From: CAIWHR01 sp963726775 | Lineage (GTDB): Bacteria > Pseudomonadota > Gammaproteobacteria > Burkholderiales > Casimicrobiaceae | DNA length: 64,000 bases | Assembly: GCA_963726775.1 (NCBI GenBank) | Contig: CAVSDL010000009.1 | Location: forward strand, 496,001 to 560,000 | Reading direction: 5' to 3' | Shown here: positions 1 to 11,560 of the stretch, piece after piece | Position numbering within the stretch: the stretch's first letter is position 1 | Layout: the number at the start of each line of letters is the position of its first letter | The notes under the pieces: model-generated | The model's database searches: none | Told to the model about the DNA's origin: nothing | What the model saw: the letters and a program-made list of their open reading frames with translations, nothing else | Translations under genes and position numbers: made by a program

Positions 1-1234
1 TATCGGCCTGTTCATAAACCAGATTCTGGAACTGGTCGGCGGCGCCGGCAAACTTCTGCGCAACCTTTTGACGCAAGAGATCGTTTTCGATCTGAACTTT
101 CGACTCCTCGAATGATCGCGTCTTCGCGGACGTGATGCCGTTCAGCTTGATCACGTGCCAGCCGAATTCCGACTGGACCGGCGGAGCGATTTCTCCCGGC
201 CTCATTGCAAAGACGACGTCGTCGAACGCCTTTACCATCGTACCGCGTGGATTGCTGCCCAGGTCTCCGCCCTGTCCGGCGGAACCCGGGTCCTCCGAAA
301 ACTGTTTTGCGAATTCTCCGAACTTGGCCGGATTCGCCTTCGCCTTCGCGTACACCTCCTCGGCCTTTCGTTTCGCCGCGGCCTTCTCGGCATCCTTGGC
401 GTCGGGTTTAATGGCGATAAGGATATGCGCCGCCTGGCGCTGTTCATCCTGCGCGTACTGTTTCATGTTGCTGGCGTATTGCGCCTTGACTTCCTCCGGT
501 GTCATCGCGACCTGTGAAAGCAGCGCTTCCGGGGTCAACACGAGGTACTCGAATTTCATTTCCTCCGGCGTCCTGAAGGCGTCCTGGTTTGCCTCGTAGA
601 AGGCTTTCACGGCCGCGTCGTCGATCCTTAGGTCCTTGACGAACCGCTCGGCATCGATCCTGGCGGCTGACACCTCGCGCTGCTGCTCCAGCAGGTTGAC
701 GAAACCCTCACCTGATGCCCTCGCGACGATGCTGCCGCGCGCGATCGGGTCGACGAGCTTCTCCGCAAGCAGCTGTTTGCGGATGCCTTCCTCGTACCCC
801 GCCTCCGGGATGCCCGCCTGTGCCAGAAGCTGCTTGTAGCGCTCGAGCGAAAACCTGTCGCCGTCACGGAACCTGGCATCCGACGTGATCCGGTCGAAGA
901 TCTGCGAATTCGAAACGCCGAAATGGAGGTCGTTGCCTTTCTTTTCCAGCAACCGTTCGCGGATCAACTGCTGCAGGATGTTGAAGCGCACCTCCGGGTT
1001 GTCGAGGATCGCCGGATCGACACCGCGCTGGGTGCGCAGCAGCATCTCCTGTTGCTCGCGGACCGACTGCGCGAACTCCGCCTGCGTGATCTTTCCGCCG
1101 TTGAACGTGGCAACCTCGCCCACGTTCTCGGTATTGCGGAAGTACGAATCGACGCCGAAGAATGCGAACGGCAGCGCGATCAACGCAATGACGATCTGGG
1201 CGATGCGTTTGTGCTTGGCGACTTGATCGAACAT
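1..1234 (-). CDS. ppiD: Periplasmic folding chaperone PpiD (peptidyl-prolyl isomerase), 3' end outside window
   Basis: Inner-membrane-anchored chaperone/isomerase that helps fold outer-membrane and secreted proteins as they leave the Sec translocon. The product starts MFDQVAKHKRIAQIVIALIALP, a short cytoplasmic segment and one N-terminal transmembrane helix. A SurA_N-type chaperone domain follows, with the conserved stretch FNGGKITQAEFAQSVREQQE. Near the window edge is a parvulin domain with the motifs AAHILI and GGDLGSNPRGTMV, ending FGWHVIKL. The reading frame stays open to base 1, so the C-terminus is missing here. Its place after hup and two tRNA genes, downstream of lon, is the usual proteobacterial order. 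The family assignment is secure; the protein's end is unseen. Confidence 0.93.
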   Translation of the reverse strand, partial: MFDQVAKHKRIAQIVIALIALPFAFFGVDSYFRNTENVGEVATFNGGKITQAEFAQSVREQQEMLLRTQRGVDPAILDNPEVRFNILQQLIRERLLEKKGNDLHFGVSNSQIFDRITSDARFRDGDRFSLERYKQLLAQAGIPEAGYEEGIRKQLLAEKLVDPIARGSIVARASGEGFVNLLEQQREVSAARIDAERFVKDLRIDDAAVKAFYEANQDAFRTPEEMKFEYLVLTPEALLSQVAMTPEEVKAQYASNMKQYAQDEQRQAAHILIAIKPDAKDAEKAAAKRKAEEVYAKAKANPAKFGEFAKQFSEDPGSAGQGGDLGSNPRGTMVKAFDDVVFAMRPGEIAPPVQSEFGWHVIKLNGITSAKTRSFEESKVQIENDLLRQKVAQKFAGAADQFQNLVYEQAD

Positions 1235-1386
1235 GCGGTGGCACTCGCTTGCGCACCCGCGGGACGCACGGGCGCCGTTGTCGGCCTCCTTGCGACGCGG
1301 GAGGAACGCGAATCGTCGCGTTGTCGGCCGAATCTCCGCACGTTCCGGGTCGCGCCCTTCGGGCCCCCTCCTTCACATGCGGTACA

Positions 1387-1415
1387 TCAAAAAGGGCGAA
1401 CTCGCGTTCGCCCTT
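1387..1415 (-). terminator. Rho-independent terminator after tRNA-Asp
   Basis: Read on the minus strand, a 10-bp stem (AAGGGCGAAC / GTTCGCCCTT) closes a 4-base loop and is followed by a run of T. It lies just downstream of tRNA-Asp and upstream of ppiD, so it should end the hup-tRNA transcript and leave ppiD to its own promoter. Confidence 0.8.
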
Positions 1416-1422
1416 CGTCTAT

Positions 1423-1499
1423 TGGCGGAGTGGACGGGACTCGAACCCGCGACCCCCGGCGTGACAGGCCGGTATTCTAACCAACTGAACTACCACTCC
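1423..1499 (-). tRNA. tRNA-Asp (GTC)
   Basis: 77-nt cloverleaf on the minus strand with encoded CCA. The acceptor GGAGTGG pairs with CCACTCC, the anticodon loop CTGTCAC gives GTC, and the T-loop is GTTCGAGTC. It sits 23 bases downstream of tRNA-Val and is probably co-transcribed with it. Confidence 0.97.
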
Positions 1500-1522
1500 C
1501 AATCCGGTCCGCCTGCTGTGCT

Positions 1523-1598
1523 TGGTGGGTGCTGACGGGATCGAACCGCCGACATTCGCCTTGTAAGGGCGACGCTCTACCGGCTGAGCTAAGCACCC
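1523..1598 (-). tRNA. tRNA-Val (TAC)
   Basis: 76-nt cloverleaf on the minus strand with encoded CCA. The acceptor is GGGTGCT, the anticodon loop CTTACAA gives TAC, and the T-loop is GTTCGATCC. It lies 49 bases after hup and ahead of tRNA-Asp. Confidence 0.97.
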
Positions 1599-1647
1599 CT
1601 GCCCGTTCCGGGCGCGGATCCCCCGCAAACAACGAAAATCCAGCCGA

Positions 1648-1920
1648 TCAGTTTACAGCATCCTTCAGTGCTTTGCCAGCGCGAAACTTCGGCACTTTTG
1701 CGGCTCGAATGCGAATCGCCACGCCGGTGCGCGGATTGCGCCCCTGTCGCGCGGTACGCTTTCCGACATAGAACGAGCCGAAGCCCACCAGCGTGACAAT
1801 GTCGCCCTTTCTGAGCGAACCGGTGATCGAGTTAACTGTCGCATCCAGCGCACGCCCTGCGGCAGCCTTCGAGATGTCGGCATGCCTCGCGATCGCATCG
1901 ATCAGTTCGGACTTGTTCAC
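1648..1920 (-). CDS. hupB: DNA-binding protein HU
   Basis: Small histone-like protein that bends and compacts DNA as a dimer. The 90-residue product starts MNKSELIDAIA and carries the DNA-gripping arm with GRNPRTGVAIRI, including the Arg-Asn-Pro intercalation motif, followed by a C-terminal helix KFRAGKALKDAVN. The length is typical of HU. It lies between lon and the tRNA-Val/tRNA-Asp pair. A strong sigma-70-type promoter sits about 100 bases upstream, so it is probably transcribed independently of lon. IHF-beta is ruled out by sequence and context. Confidence 0.97.
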   Translation of the reverse strand: MNKSELIDAIARHADISKAAAGRALDATVNSITGSLRKGDIVTLVGFGSFYVGKRTARQGRNPRTGVAIRIRAAKVPKFRAGKALKDAVN

Positions 1921-2021
1921 GGACGTCCCCCTAGTCAGAGCGGCGCCGCGCCCGGTTCAGTAGTGACCACGAGCGTGGAGTCGGGACAGCCGCGGACTTG
2001 GCGACCACGGCCGGATACTCG

Positions 2022-2051
2022 CTTATAGCAACCGCCATTTCCGCATGTCAA
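2022..2051 (-). promoter_or_regulatory. Sigma-70-type promoter of hup
   Basis: On the minus strand, TTGACA (2051..2046) is followed after 18 bases by TATAAG (2027..2022). That is a perfect -35 and a 5/6 -10. The predicted start near 2015 gives a leader of about 95 bases before hup. Confidence 0.75.
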
Positions 2052-2178
2052 GCGCGCGCGCAGCCTTTGCCGATGCATTCGTTCCGAATCGGCCGCCGCA
2101 GCGCCACACAGGATATGCCCCGCCCAGCTCCGCGCGTTGGTGCATTCGTGGCGCGCGCGGACGCACTGCGCGAAAATA

Positions 2179-4614
<2,436 letters not shown>

Positions 4615-4644
4615 TCAAGTCTCGGGATAGGGGTTCGTAAGGGA

Positions 4645-4673
4645 AAATGGGGCCGGCAGCCGGCCGTGTCAAG
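4645..4673 (-). promoter_or_regulatory. Heat-shock (sigma-32) promoter of lon
   Basis: On the minus strand, CTTGACA (4673..4667) is followed after 14 bases by CCCCATTT (4652..4645). This closely matches the RpoH consensus CTTGAAA-N13-17-CCCATNT. It lies 30 bases upstream of the lon start, in the gap after clpX, so lon can respond to heat shock separately from clpPX. Confidence 0.75.
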
Positions 4674-4776
4674 TCCAGGCGCCCGCAATGGACACTAATA
4701 TTCTTTTAAATCAATTATTTATCCGTTCATGCACCGCACGAAACGGCGCGCGACACGGCGCCAGACGACGCGCCGC

Positions 4777-6045
<1,269 letters not shown>

Positions 6046-6123
6046 CAGCGTCCGGGCAATCCGTTAAACCTGTTTTCCAATCAAGCGTCTGAACGTGGAA
6101 ACGATGGATTCACTTTACCCGTC

Positions 6124-6726
6124 CTACACCCGTTTCTGCAAGACTTTGTCAACCATGCCGTAGGCCAGAGCCTCGTCGGCGGTGAGAAAATTGTCGCGAT
6201 CGGTGTCGTGGGCGACCTCATCGACCGATTTTCCGGTGTGTTTCGCCATCAGCCGGTTCAGGCGCTCGCGGAGCGCCAGGATGTACTTGGCGTGAATTTC
6301 GATGTCCGATGCCTGCCCCTGGAATCCGCCCAGCGGCTGGTGAATCATGATGGTCGAATTCGGCAAGGCAAAGCGTTTGCCCTTGGCGCCGGCCGCCAGC
6401 AGAAAAGCGCCCATCGACGCCGCCATGCCCACGCACAGCGTCGAAACGTCCGGCTTGATGAACTGCATGGTGTCGTAGATCGCCATGCCCGCGGCGATCG
6501 AGCCGCCCGGCGAATTGATGTAGAAATTGACGTCCTTGTCCGGGTTCTCCGACTCGAGGAACAGCATCTGCGCGACGACCAGGTTGGCGGTGTTCTCGTC
6601 GACCGGCCCCACGAGGAACACGACGCGCTCCTTCAGAAGGCGCGAGTAGATGTCGTACGCGCGCTCGCCGCGCCCGCTCTGCTCGATCACCATCGGGATC
6701 AGGCCCAAGCCCTTCGGTTGCGTCAT
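6124..6726 (-). CDS. clpP: ATP-dependent Clp protease proteolytic subunit ClpP
   Basis: Barrel-shaped serine protease that partners ClpX. From the chosen start (MTQPKGLGLIPMVIEQ) the product is 200 residues with catalytic Ser104 (GMAASMGAF), His129 (MIHQPLGG) and Asp178. The spacing is identical to Ser97/His122/Asp171 of E. coli. A start 33 bases further upstream is open, but it has no Shine-Dalgarno and its ATG lies inside a TACAAT box. The chosen start has GAGG five bases ahead. It is the first gene of the clpP-clpX pair, downstream of tig. Confidence 0.96.
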   Translation of the reverse strand: MTQPKGLGLIPMVIEQSGRGERAYDIYSRLLKERVVFLVGPVDENTANLVVAQMLFLESENPDKDVNFYINSPGGSIAAGMAIYDTMQFIKPDVSTLCVGMAASMGAFLLAAGAKGKRFALPNSTIMIHQPLGGFQGQASDIEIHAKYILALRERLNRLMAKHTGKSVDEVAHDTDRDNFLTADEALAYGMVDKVLQKRV

Positions 6727-6905
6727 GTTGGCCTCGTTGAATGCGCTTGAATGTCGCATTGTAGTGGGAGTCGGCGCGCAGGTGCGAAGAAGCGCGACCT
6801 GACGCCGCGGGAACGGAAGGCGGGAGCAGCCGGCGATTGCGCTTAGCCGGGGGATGTGTCGGCTACCGGCTGTGCGCTACTACCAGCGGCGCCGGCGGCG
6901 GGCTG

Positions 6906-8216
6906 TCACGCGCGCGTCGGTCCCATCAGGTTGGCGAACGTCGCCGGCTTGTCGACGACCTGCGCCCGGGCGAGCACCCATTCGACGACATTTCGTTCGA
7001 CCGCCATCGCCTCGAATTCGTTCAGGCGCTCGGACTTCTCATAGTGCCAGCGCACGACGGCTTCCGGCTGTTCGTAGGTTTGCGCGGCCTCCTGCACCAG
7101 CGCCTTGACCTGATCCGGTTTCGCATGCAATCCGTACGTGCGCACGACCTCGGACAACACGAGTCCCAGCGCGACACGATCCTCCGCGTTGGCGCGGAAA
7201 AGGTCGGGCTCGAGCTTGATGTCTTCGGGCTTCATTCCCTGTTGCCGCAGGTCGGCGGCCATCCGCCCGGCCATGTTTTGCGCCTCGAGTTCGACCAGCG
7301 ATTTCGGGATTGCAAGCTCGGCCTTCTGCCGCAGCGCGGCGAGTGCCTGTTCCTTGACCCTGCCTTCGATCTTGCGCTTCAGCTCCAGCTTGAGGTTCGA
7401 CGCGATCTCGGCGCGCAGCGCATTGACGCTGCCGTCGGCAATTCCGAACGCCGTCGCGAACGCGGCGTCCACGGGCGGCAGATGCGCCTCGGAGACCGTC
7501 TTCACGGTCAGCGTGAACTCGGCCCGCCTGCCCGCAACTTCCTTGCCGTGGTAGTCCGCGGGGAAGGTCAGCGCGAAGGTTCGCGTCTCGCTTTCCTTCA
7601 TCCCCAGGACCGCGGCCTCGAACTCGGGGAGCATCCGGCTCTCGCCGAGAACGATCGCGAAGTCCTTCGCCTGTCCGCCGGGGAATTCGACGCCGTCGAT
7701 GCTGCCGCTGAAGTCGACGATGGCACGATCGCCGGCTGCGGCCGACCGGGTCACGTGATCGTAGCGCGCGCGCTGCTTGCGCAGCACGTCAAGGGTCCGT
7801 TCGACATCGGCATCGCCCACGTCGGCCACCGGACGCTCGATGGCGACGGTCGCGAGATCGCCGATCCTGATCTCGGGATACACCTCGAAGACCGCCGAAA
7901 ACTCGAGCTGGTCGGCGGCGGTCGCGCCCGGCCTGGGCTCGATGCGGGGATATCCGGCAACGCGAACGTTCTGCTCACGGATGGCGTCGGCGAAACTCGC
8001 CTGCACGGTGTCCGAAATCACTTCGGAACGCACCTGCGGACCGTACTGCTGTACGACCATTTTCATCGGCACCTTGCCGGGCCGGAAACCGGGAACCTTG
8101 GCGTTCTTGGCGAGCCGCGCGAGGCGCTTTTCGACCTCGCTTTCGATCTTCGCGAGCGGTACCGCCACATTCAGGCGGCGCTCGAGCTGGGAGATCGTCT
8201 CAAGGCTGGTTTGCAT
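6906..8216 (-). CDS. tig: Trigger factor
   Basis: Ribosome-bound chaperone and prolyl isomerase that meets nascent chains at the exit tunnel. From MQTSLETISQLERRL the product is 436 residues. It has the N-terminal ribosome-binding domain with signature PGFRPGKVP, a central FKBP-type isomerase domain (GDRAIVDFSGSIDGVEF) and a C-terminal helical chaperone domain. An upstream in-frame ATG would run into the tRNA-Leu gene, so the internal start is preferred. It is first in the tig-clpP-clpX-lon cluster and about 30 bases downstream of tRNA-Leu, so it may share that transcript. Confidence 0.96.
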   Translation of the reverse strand: MQTSLETISQLERRLNVAVPLAKIESEVEKRLARLAKNAKVPGFRPGKVPMKMVVQQYGPQVRSEVISDTVQASFADAIREQNVRVAGYPRIEPRPGATAADQLEFSAVFEVYPEIRIGDLATVAIERPVADVGDADVERTLDVLRKQRARYDHVTRSAAAGDRAIVDFSGSIDGVEFPGGQAKDFAIVLGESRMLPEFEAAVLGMKESETRTFALTFPADYHGKEVAGRRAEFTLTVKTVSEAHLPPVDAAFATAFGIADGSVNALRAEIASNLKLELKRKIEGRVKEQALAALRQKAELAIPKSLVELEAQNMAGRMAADLRQQGMKPEDIKLEPDLFRANAEDRVALGLVLSEVVRTYGLHAKPDQVKALVQEAAQTYEQPEAVVRWHYEKSERLNEFEAMAVERNVVEWVLARAQVVDKPATFANLMGPTRA

Positions 8217-8246
8217 GTGCTTCGAATCCTTGCTATGTTGAATCCG

Positions 8247-8336
<90 letters not shown>

Positions 8337-8455
8337 CTTTCGCCGAACGTGCAAGTATAGTCGAATCGTCACCGCGTCACCACAGGGAGGCAGGGCGGCG
8401 GATCGGCCTTTCCAGGGGAAATGTGTTCCTTTCGGCGCATTGCGCCCCGATACGC

Positions 8456-9304
8456 GTGTCCGTCGCCCATTACGAAAACTTTCCCGTCGCCTCGTTCCTG
8501 TTGCCCCGGGCGCTGCGGCCCGCGGTCGTCGCGATCTACCGATTCGCGCGCGCCGCCGACGATATCGCCGACGAGGGCAATGTGCCGCCTGCCGCGCGGC
8601 TCGCAGCGCTGGACCGGTATCGGCGCGCGCTCGATGCCATCGCGGACGGGCATCCGCCGGCCGAAGCGCCGTTTGCGGAACTGGCCGCGGCAATCGCCGC
8701 TTTCGATCTTCCTCTCGCTCCCTTCGCTGCCCTGCTCTCGGCATTCCGGCAGGATGTGACCACGCATCGATATTCGACCTATGCCGATGTGCTCGACTAC
8801 TGCCGGCGTTCGGCCAATCCGATCGGGCGGCTGCTCCTCCATCTGTACCGAGTCACGGCGCCGGAGTTGCAGGAGCGCAGCGATGCCATCTGCACCGCCC
8901 TGCAACTGGTGAATTTCTGGCAGGACATCGCCATCGACTGGCGCATCGGACGCGTCTACCTCCCGCGCGAGGACCTCTCGCGGTTCGGCGTCGACGAAAT
9001 GCAGATCGCCGATGCGCGCTGCGACGAAGCATGGCGCATGCTTCTGGAATTCGAGACGGCGCGCACTCGCGCACTGCTGGAGTCGGGGCGGTCGCTGGCG
9101 CTGGCGCTGCCGTGGCGGCTCGCATTGGAGTTGCGCGGCGTCCTTGCCGGCGCGCTTCGGATCCTCGACGGCATCGATGCCGTGGCCGGCGATGTCTTTC
9201 GCCACCGGCCGCAGATCAAGCGTGCGGATTGGGTGATCGTTGCCTGGCGCGCGATGCTGCCGTCGCGACCGCGTCGTCCGGTGAACTCCGGAGCCACCGC
9301 ATGA
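8456..9304 (+). CDS. hpnC: Hydroxysqualene synthase HpnC
   Basis: Trans-isoprenyl diphosphate synthase family enzyme. With HpnD and HpnE it turns two farnesyl diphosphates into squalene for hopanoid synthesis. HpnC hydrolyses presqualene diphosphate to hydroxysqualene. Both metal-binding motifs are present: RAADDIADE near residue 40 and VNFWQDIAIDW in the second half. I choose the GTG at 8456 (product VSVAHYENFPVASFLLP, 282 residues) because HpnC proteins begin with this HYENFPVAS stretch; a GTG at 8423 is the alternative. The stop overlaps the start of hpnD by four bases (ATGA), so translation is coupled. Confidence 0.93.
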   Translation: MSVAHYENFPVASFLLPRALRPAVVAIYRFARAADDIADEGNVPPAARLAALDRYRRALDAIADGHPPAEAPFAELAAAIAAFDLPLAPFAALLSAFRQDVTTHRYSTYADVLDYCRRSANPIGRLLLHLYRVTAPELQERSDAICTALQLVNFWQDIAIDWRIGRVYLPREDLSRFGVDEMQIADARCDEAWRMLLEFETARTRALLESGRSLALALPWRLALELRGVLAGALRILDGIDAVAGDVFRHRPQIKRADWVIVAWRAMLPSRPRRPVNSGATA

Positions 9305-10134
9305 CTCCCGACGAATATTGCCAGCGGCTGGCTGCACGGAGCGGCTCGAGCTTCTATTACAGCTTTCTGTTCCTGCCTCCGCCGCGCCGCCGCGCGATTA
9401 CGGCGCTCTACGCGTTCTGTCGCGAGGTGGACGACGTCGTCGACGAGACGACGGATCCGACCGTAGCGCGCGCAAAACTCGCGTGGTGGCGCCTGGAGAT
9501 CGGCGCGGCATTCTCGGGCGCGCCGCAGCATCCGGTCGCGCGAGCGCTGCAGCCCGTCATTGCGTCGTTCGCCCTTGCGGAAGCGCATTTCCAGGCGGTC
9601 ATCGACGGCATGGCGATGGACATCGAGCGTAACCGCTACCTCGATTTCTCCGATCTCGAAGGGTATTGCCACCGCGTTGCGGGTGTCGTCGGCCTGCTGT
9701 CGGCGGAAATCTTCGGCTACGCGAACCCCGCGACGCGTCAGTACGCACGGGATCTCGGCATTGCATTTCAGCTGACCAACATCATTCGCGACGTCGGAGA
9801 AGATGCCCGTCGCGGACGCATCTACCTTCCGCAGGACGAGCTCACCCGTCATGGCGTGACCGCCACGGCGATGCTGCAGCGCGAGGGCGGCGGCGCATTT
9901 CGCGAACTGATGGCGGAACAGGTCCTGCGCGCCCGAGCCTGGTACAGCCGGGCGCTGGACGCACTCCCCCCCGAGGATCGGCGCGCGCAGCGTCCGGGCC
10001 TCATCATGGCGGCGATCTACCGGGCGCTGCTCGACGAAATCGCACGCGACGGCTATGACGTACTCGACCACCGCATCAGGCTGACGCCGCTGCGCAAGTT
10101 CTGGATCGCATGGAAGACCGCGCGGCGCAGCTGA
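9301..10134 (+). CDS. hpnD: Presqualene diphosphate synthase HpnD
   Basis: Condenses two farnesyl diphosphates to presqualene diphosphate, the first committed step to squalene. The 277-residue product starts MTPDEYCQRLAARSGSSFYYSF. It has the two Asp-rich motifs, REVDDVVDE and TNIIRDVGEDARRGRIYLP, that bind magnesium-diphosphate in squalene/phytoene synthases. The ATGA overlap with hpnC and the 16-base gap to hpnE make a three-gene operon, so a phytoene synthase role is unlikely. Confidence 0.95.
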   Translation: MTPDEYCQRLAARSGSSFYYSFLFLPPPRRRAITALYAFCREVDDVVDETTDPTVARAKLAWWRLEIGAAFSGAPQHPVARALQPVIASFALAEAHFQAVIDGMAMDIERNRYLDFSDLEGYCHRVAGVVGLLSAEIFGYANPATRQYARDLGIAFQLTNIIRDVGEDARRGRIYLPQDELTRHGVTATAMLQREGGGAFRELMAEQVLRARAWYSRALDALPPEDRRAQRPGLIMAAIYRALLDEIARDGYDVLDHRIRLTPLRKFWIAWKTARRS

Positions 10135-10150
10135 CGCCGGAATCCCGCCG

Positions 10151-11515
10151 ATGAAGGCGGGTCGAAAGGTGCGCGTCGCCGTCGTCGGCGGCGGCTGGGC
10201 AGGCTGCGCGGCGGCCGTGACCCTCGCGCGGGCCGGGCTGCTGGTGACCCTGCTCGAACAGTCGCTCACTCTGGGTGGCCGCGCGCGGCGTGTCACGCTG
10301 GACGGCATGGCGCTCGACAACGGCCAGCATTTGCTCATCGGTGCGTATCGACAGACCCTCGGCCTCATCGGTCGCGTCCACCGCGCGGCCCGCGCCGACA
10401 CGTTGTATCACCGCCTGCCGCTGACGTTGCGCCCGTTCGGAATCGCCACGCCCAGTGCGGTCGCGCTGACCGCGTGGCGGACTCCGGCGCCCCTCCATCT
10501 GGCGCTTGGAATCCTTGCGGCCCGCGGCTTGAACTGGCGCGAGCGGGGCGCGCTGATCGAGGGGTTCCGGCAGCTGGAGCGAACGGATTTCCGGGTGCCC
10601 GGCGCGCAAACGGTCGCGCAATATTTTGCCGGCACAGCGCTACGCCCGATGGCCGCCGTCTGGGAGCCGCTGTGCATTGCCGCGCTCAACACGCCGCCGG
10701 AGTCAGCATCGGCGCAGGCATTCGCAAACGTGTTGCGCGAAGCATTCACCGGTTCCGCGCACAACAGCGATTTTCTCGTACCCGCCACGGATCTGTCGAC
10801 GCTGTTCCCGGACGCGGCCGCGCGCTATCTCGTGCGCCGCGGTGGCGTGGTGCGCCCAGGCGTCACGGTTCGCTCGGTGGCGCCAGCCCGGCAGGGCGTT
10901 GCCATCGGCGTCGGGGTCGGCACGGAAGCCTACGACGCCGTCATCGTCGCCGTCGGTCCGCATCAGCTGGCGACAGCGCTGGGCACCGGCGCGGCTTCCG
11001 ACGCTCCCTGGCGCGCCCCTTTGGCGCAGATCGCGGCATTCGCATGGGAATCGATCACGACCGCCTACCTCGCCTACGCGGAGCCGGTGGCGCTGCCGGT
11101 GCCCGTCCTGCGGCTCGACGATGCGCCGGGCCAATGGGTGTTCGACCGGCGCGCGGCGCTGGGAGAAACGGCGCCGGAGGGCGCGCGCGGCCTCGTCGCC
11201 GTCGTCATCAGCACCAATGGACCGCACGACGCGATGGACCACGCGACGCTGGCGAGTCTGGCAGACGCGCAGTTGCGAAGGCTTGCGCGGCGGTGGCCGC
11301 TTCCCGTCTGGTCGCGCGTCATCGCCGAGCGGCGCGCGACCTATGCCTGCACGCCGGGACTCTCGCGCCCTGCACCCGGACGCGTTGCCCCGGGCATCTA
11401 TCTTGCCGGCGACTATACCGACGCCGATTTCCCCGCCACGCTCGAGGCCGCCACGCGCACCGGCGTCGCGGCCGCCCATGCGCTGCTGCACGACACTCGC
11501 GCAGCACACGACTGA
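10151..11515 (+). CDS. hpnE: Hydroxysqualene dehydroxylase HpnE
   Basis: FAD-dependent amine-oxidase-like flavoprotein that reduces hydroxysqualene to squalene, completing the HpnC-D-E route. The 454-residue product opens with a Rossmann FAD motif, VAVVGGGWAGCAAAVTLARAG, followed by the LGGRARR and DNGQHLLIGAY stretches typical of HpnE. It ends with the FAD-binding segment IYLAGDYTDADFPATLEAA. It is the last gene of the operon and converges on the acyl-CoA synthetase. No squalene-hopene cyclase is in the window. Confidence 0.95.
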   Translation: MKAGRKVRVAVVGGGWAGCAAAVTLARAGLLVTLLEQSLTLGGRARRVTLDGMALDNGQHLLIGAYRQTLGLIGRVHRAARADTLYHRLPLTLRPFGIATPSAVALTAWRTPAPLHLALGILAARGLNWRERGALIEGFRQLERTDFRVPGAQTVAQYFAGTALRPMAAVWEPLCIAALNTPPESASAQAFANVLREAFTGSAHNSDFLVPATDLSTLFPDAAARYLVRRGGVVRPGVTVRSVAPARQGVAIGVGVGTEAYDAVIVAVGPHQLATALGTGAASDAPWRAPLAQIAAFAWESITTAYLAYAEPVALPVPVLRLDDAPGQWVFDRRAALGETAPEGARGLVAVVISTNGPHDAMDHATLASLADAQLRRLARRWPLPVWSRVIAERRATYACTPGLSRPAPGRVAPGIYLAGDYTDADFPATLEAATRTGVAAAHALLHDTRAAHD

Positions 11516-11560
11516 CGCGCGCGCCCCGGTCATCGCGGACTGGCCAGCCGATTTCCGCCC

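Noticed and set aside
1238..1252. TGGCAC...TTGC resembling a sigma-54 promoter near the ppiD start
   Set aside because: GG and GC are nine rather than ten bases apart and it points away from any gene start on the plus strand.
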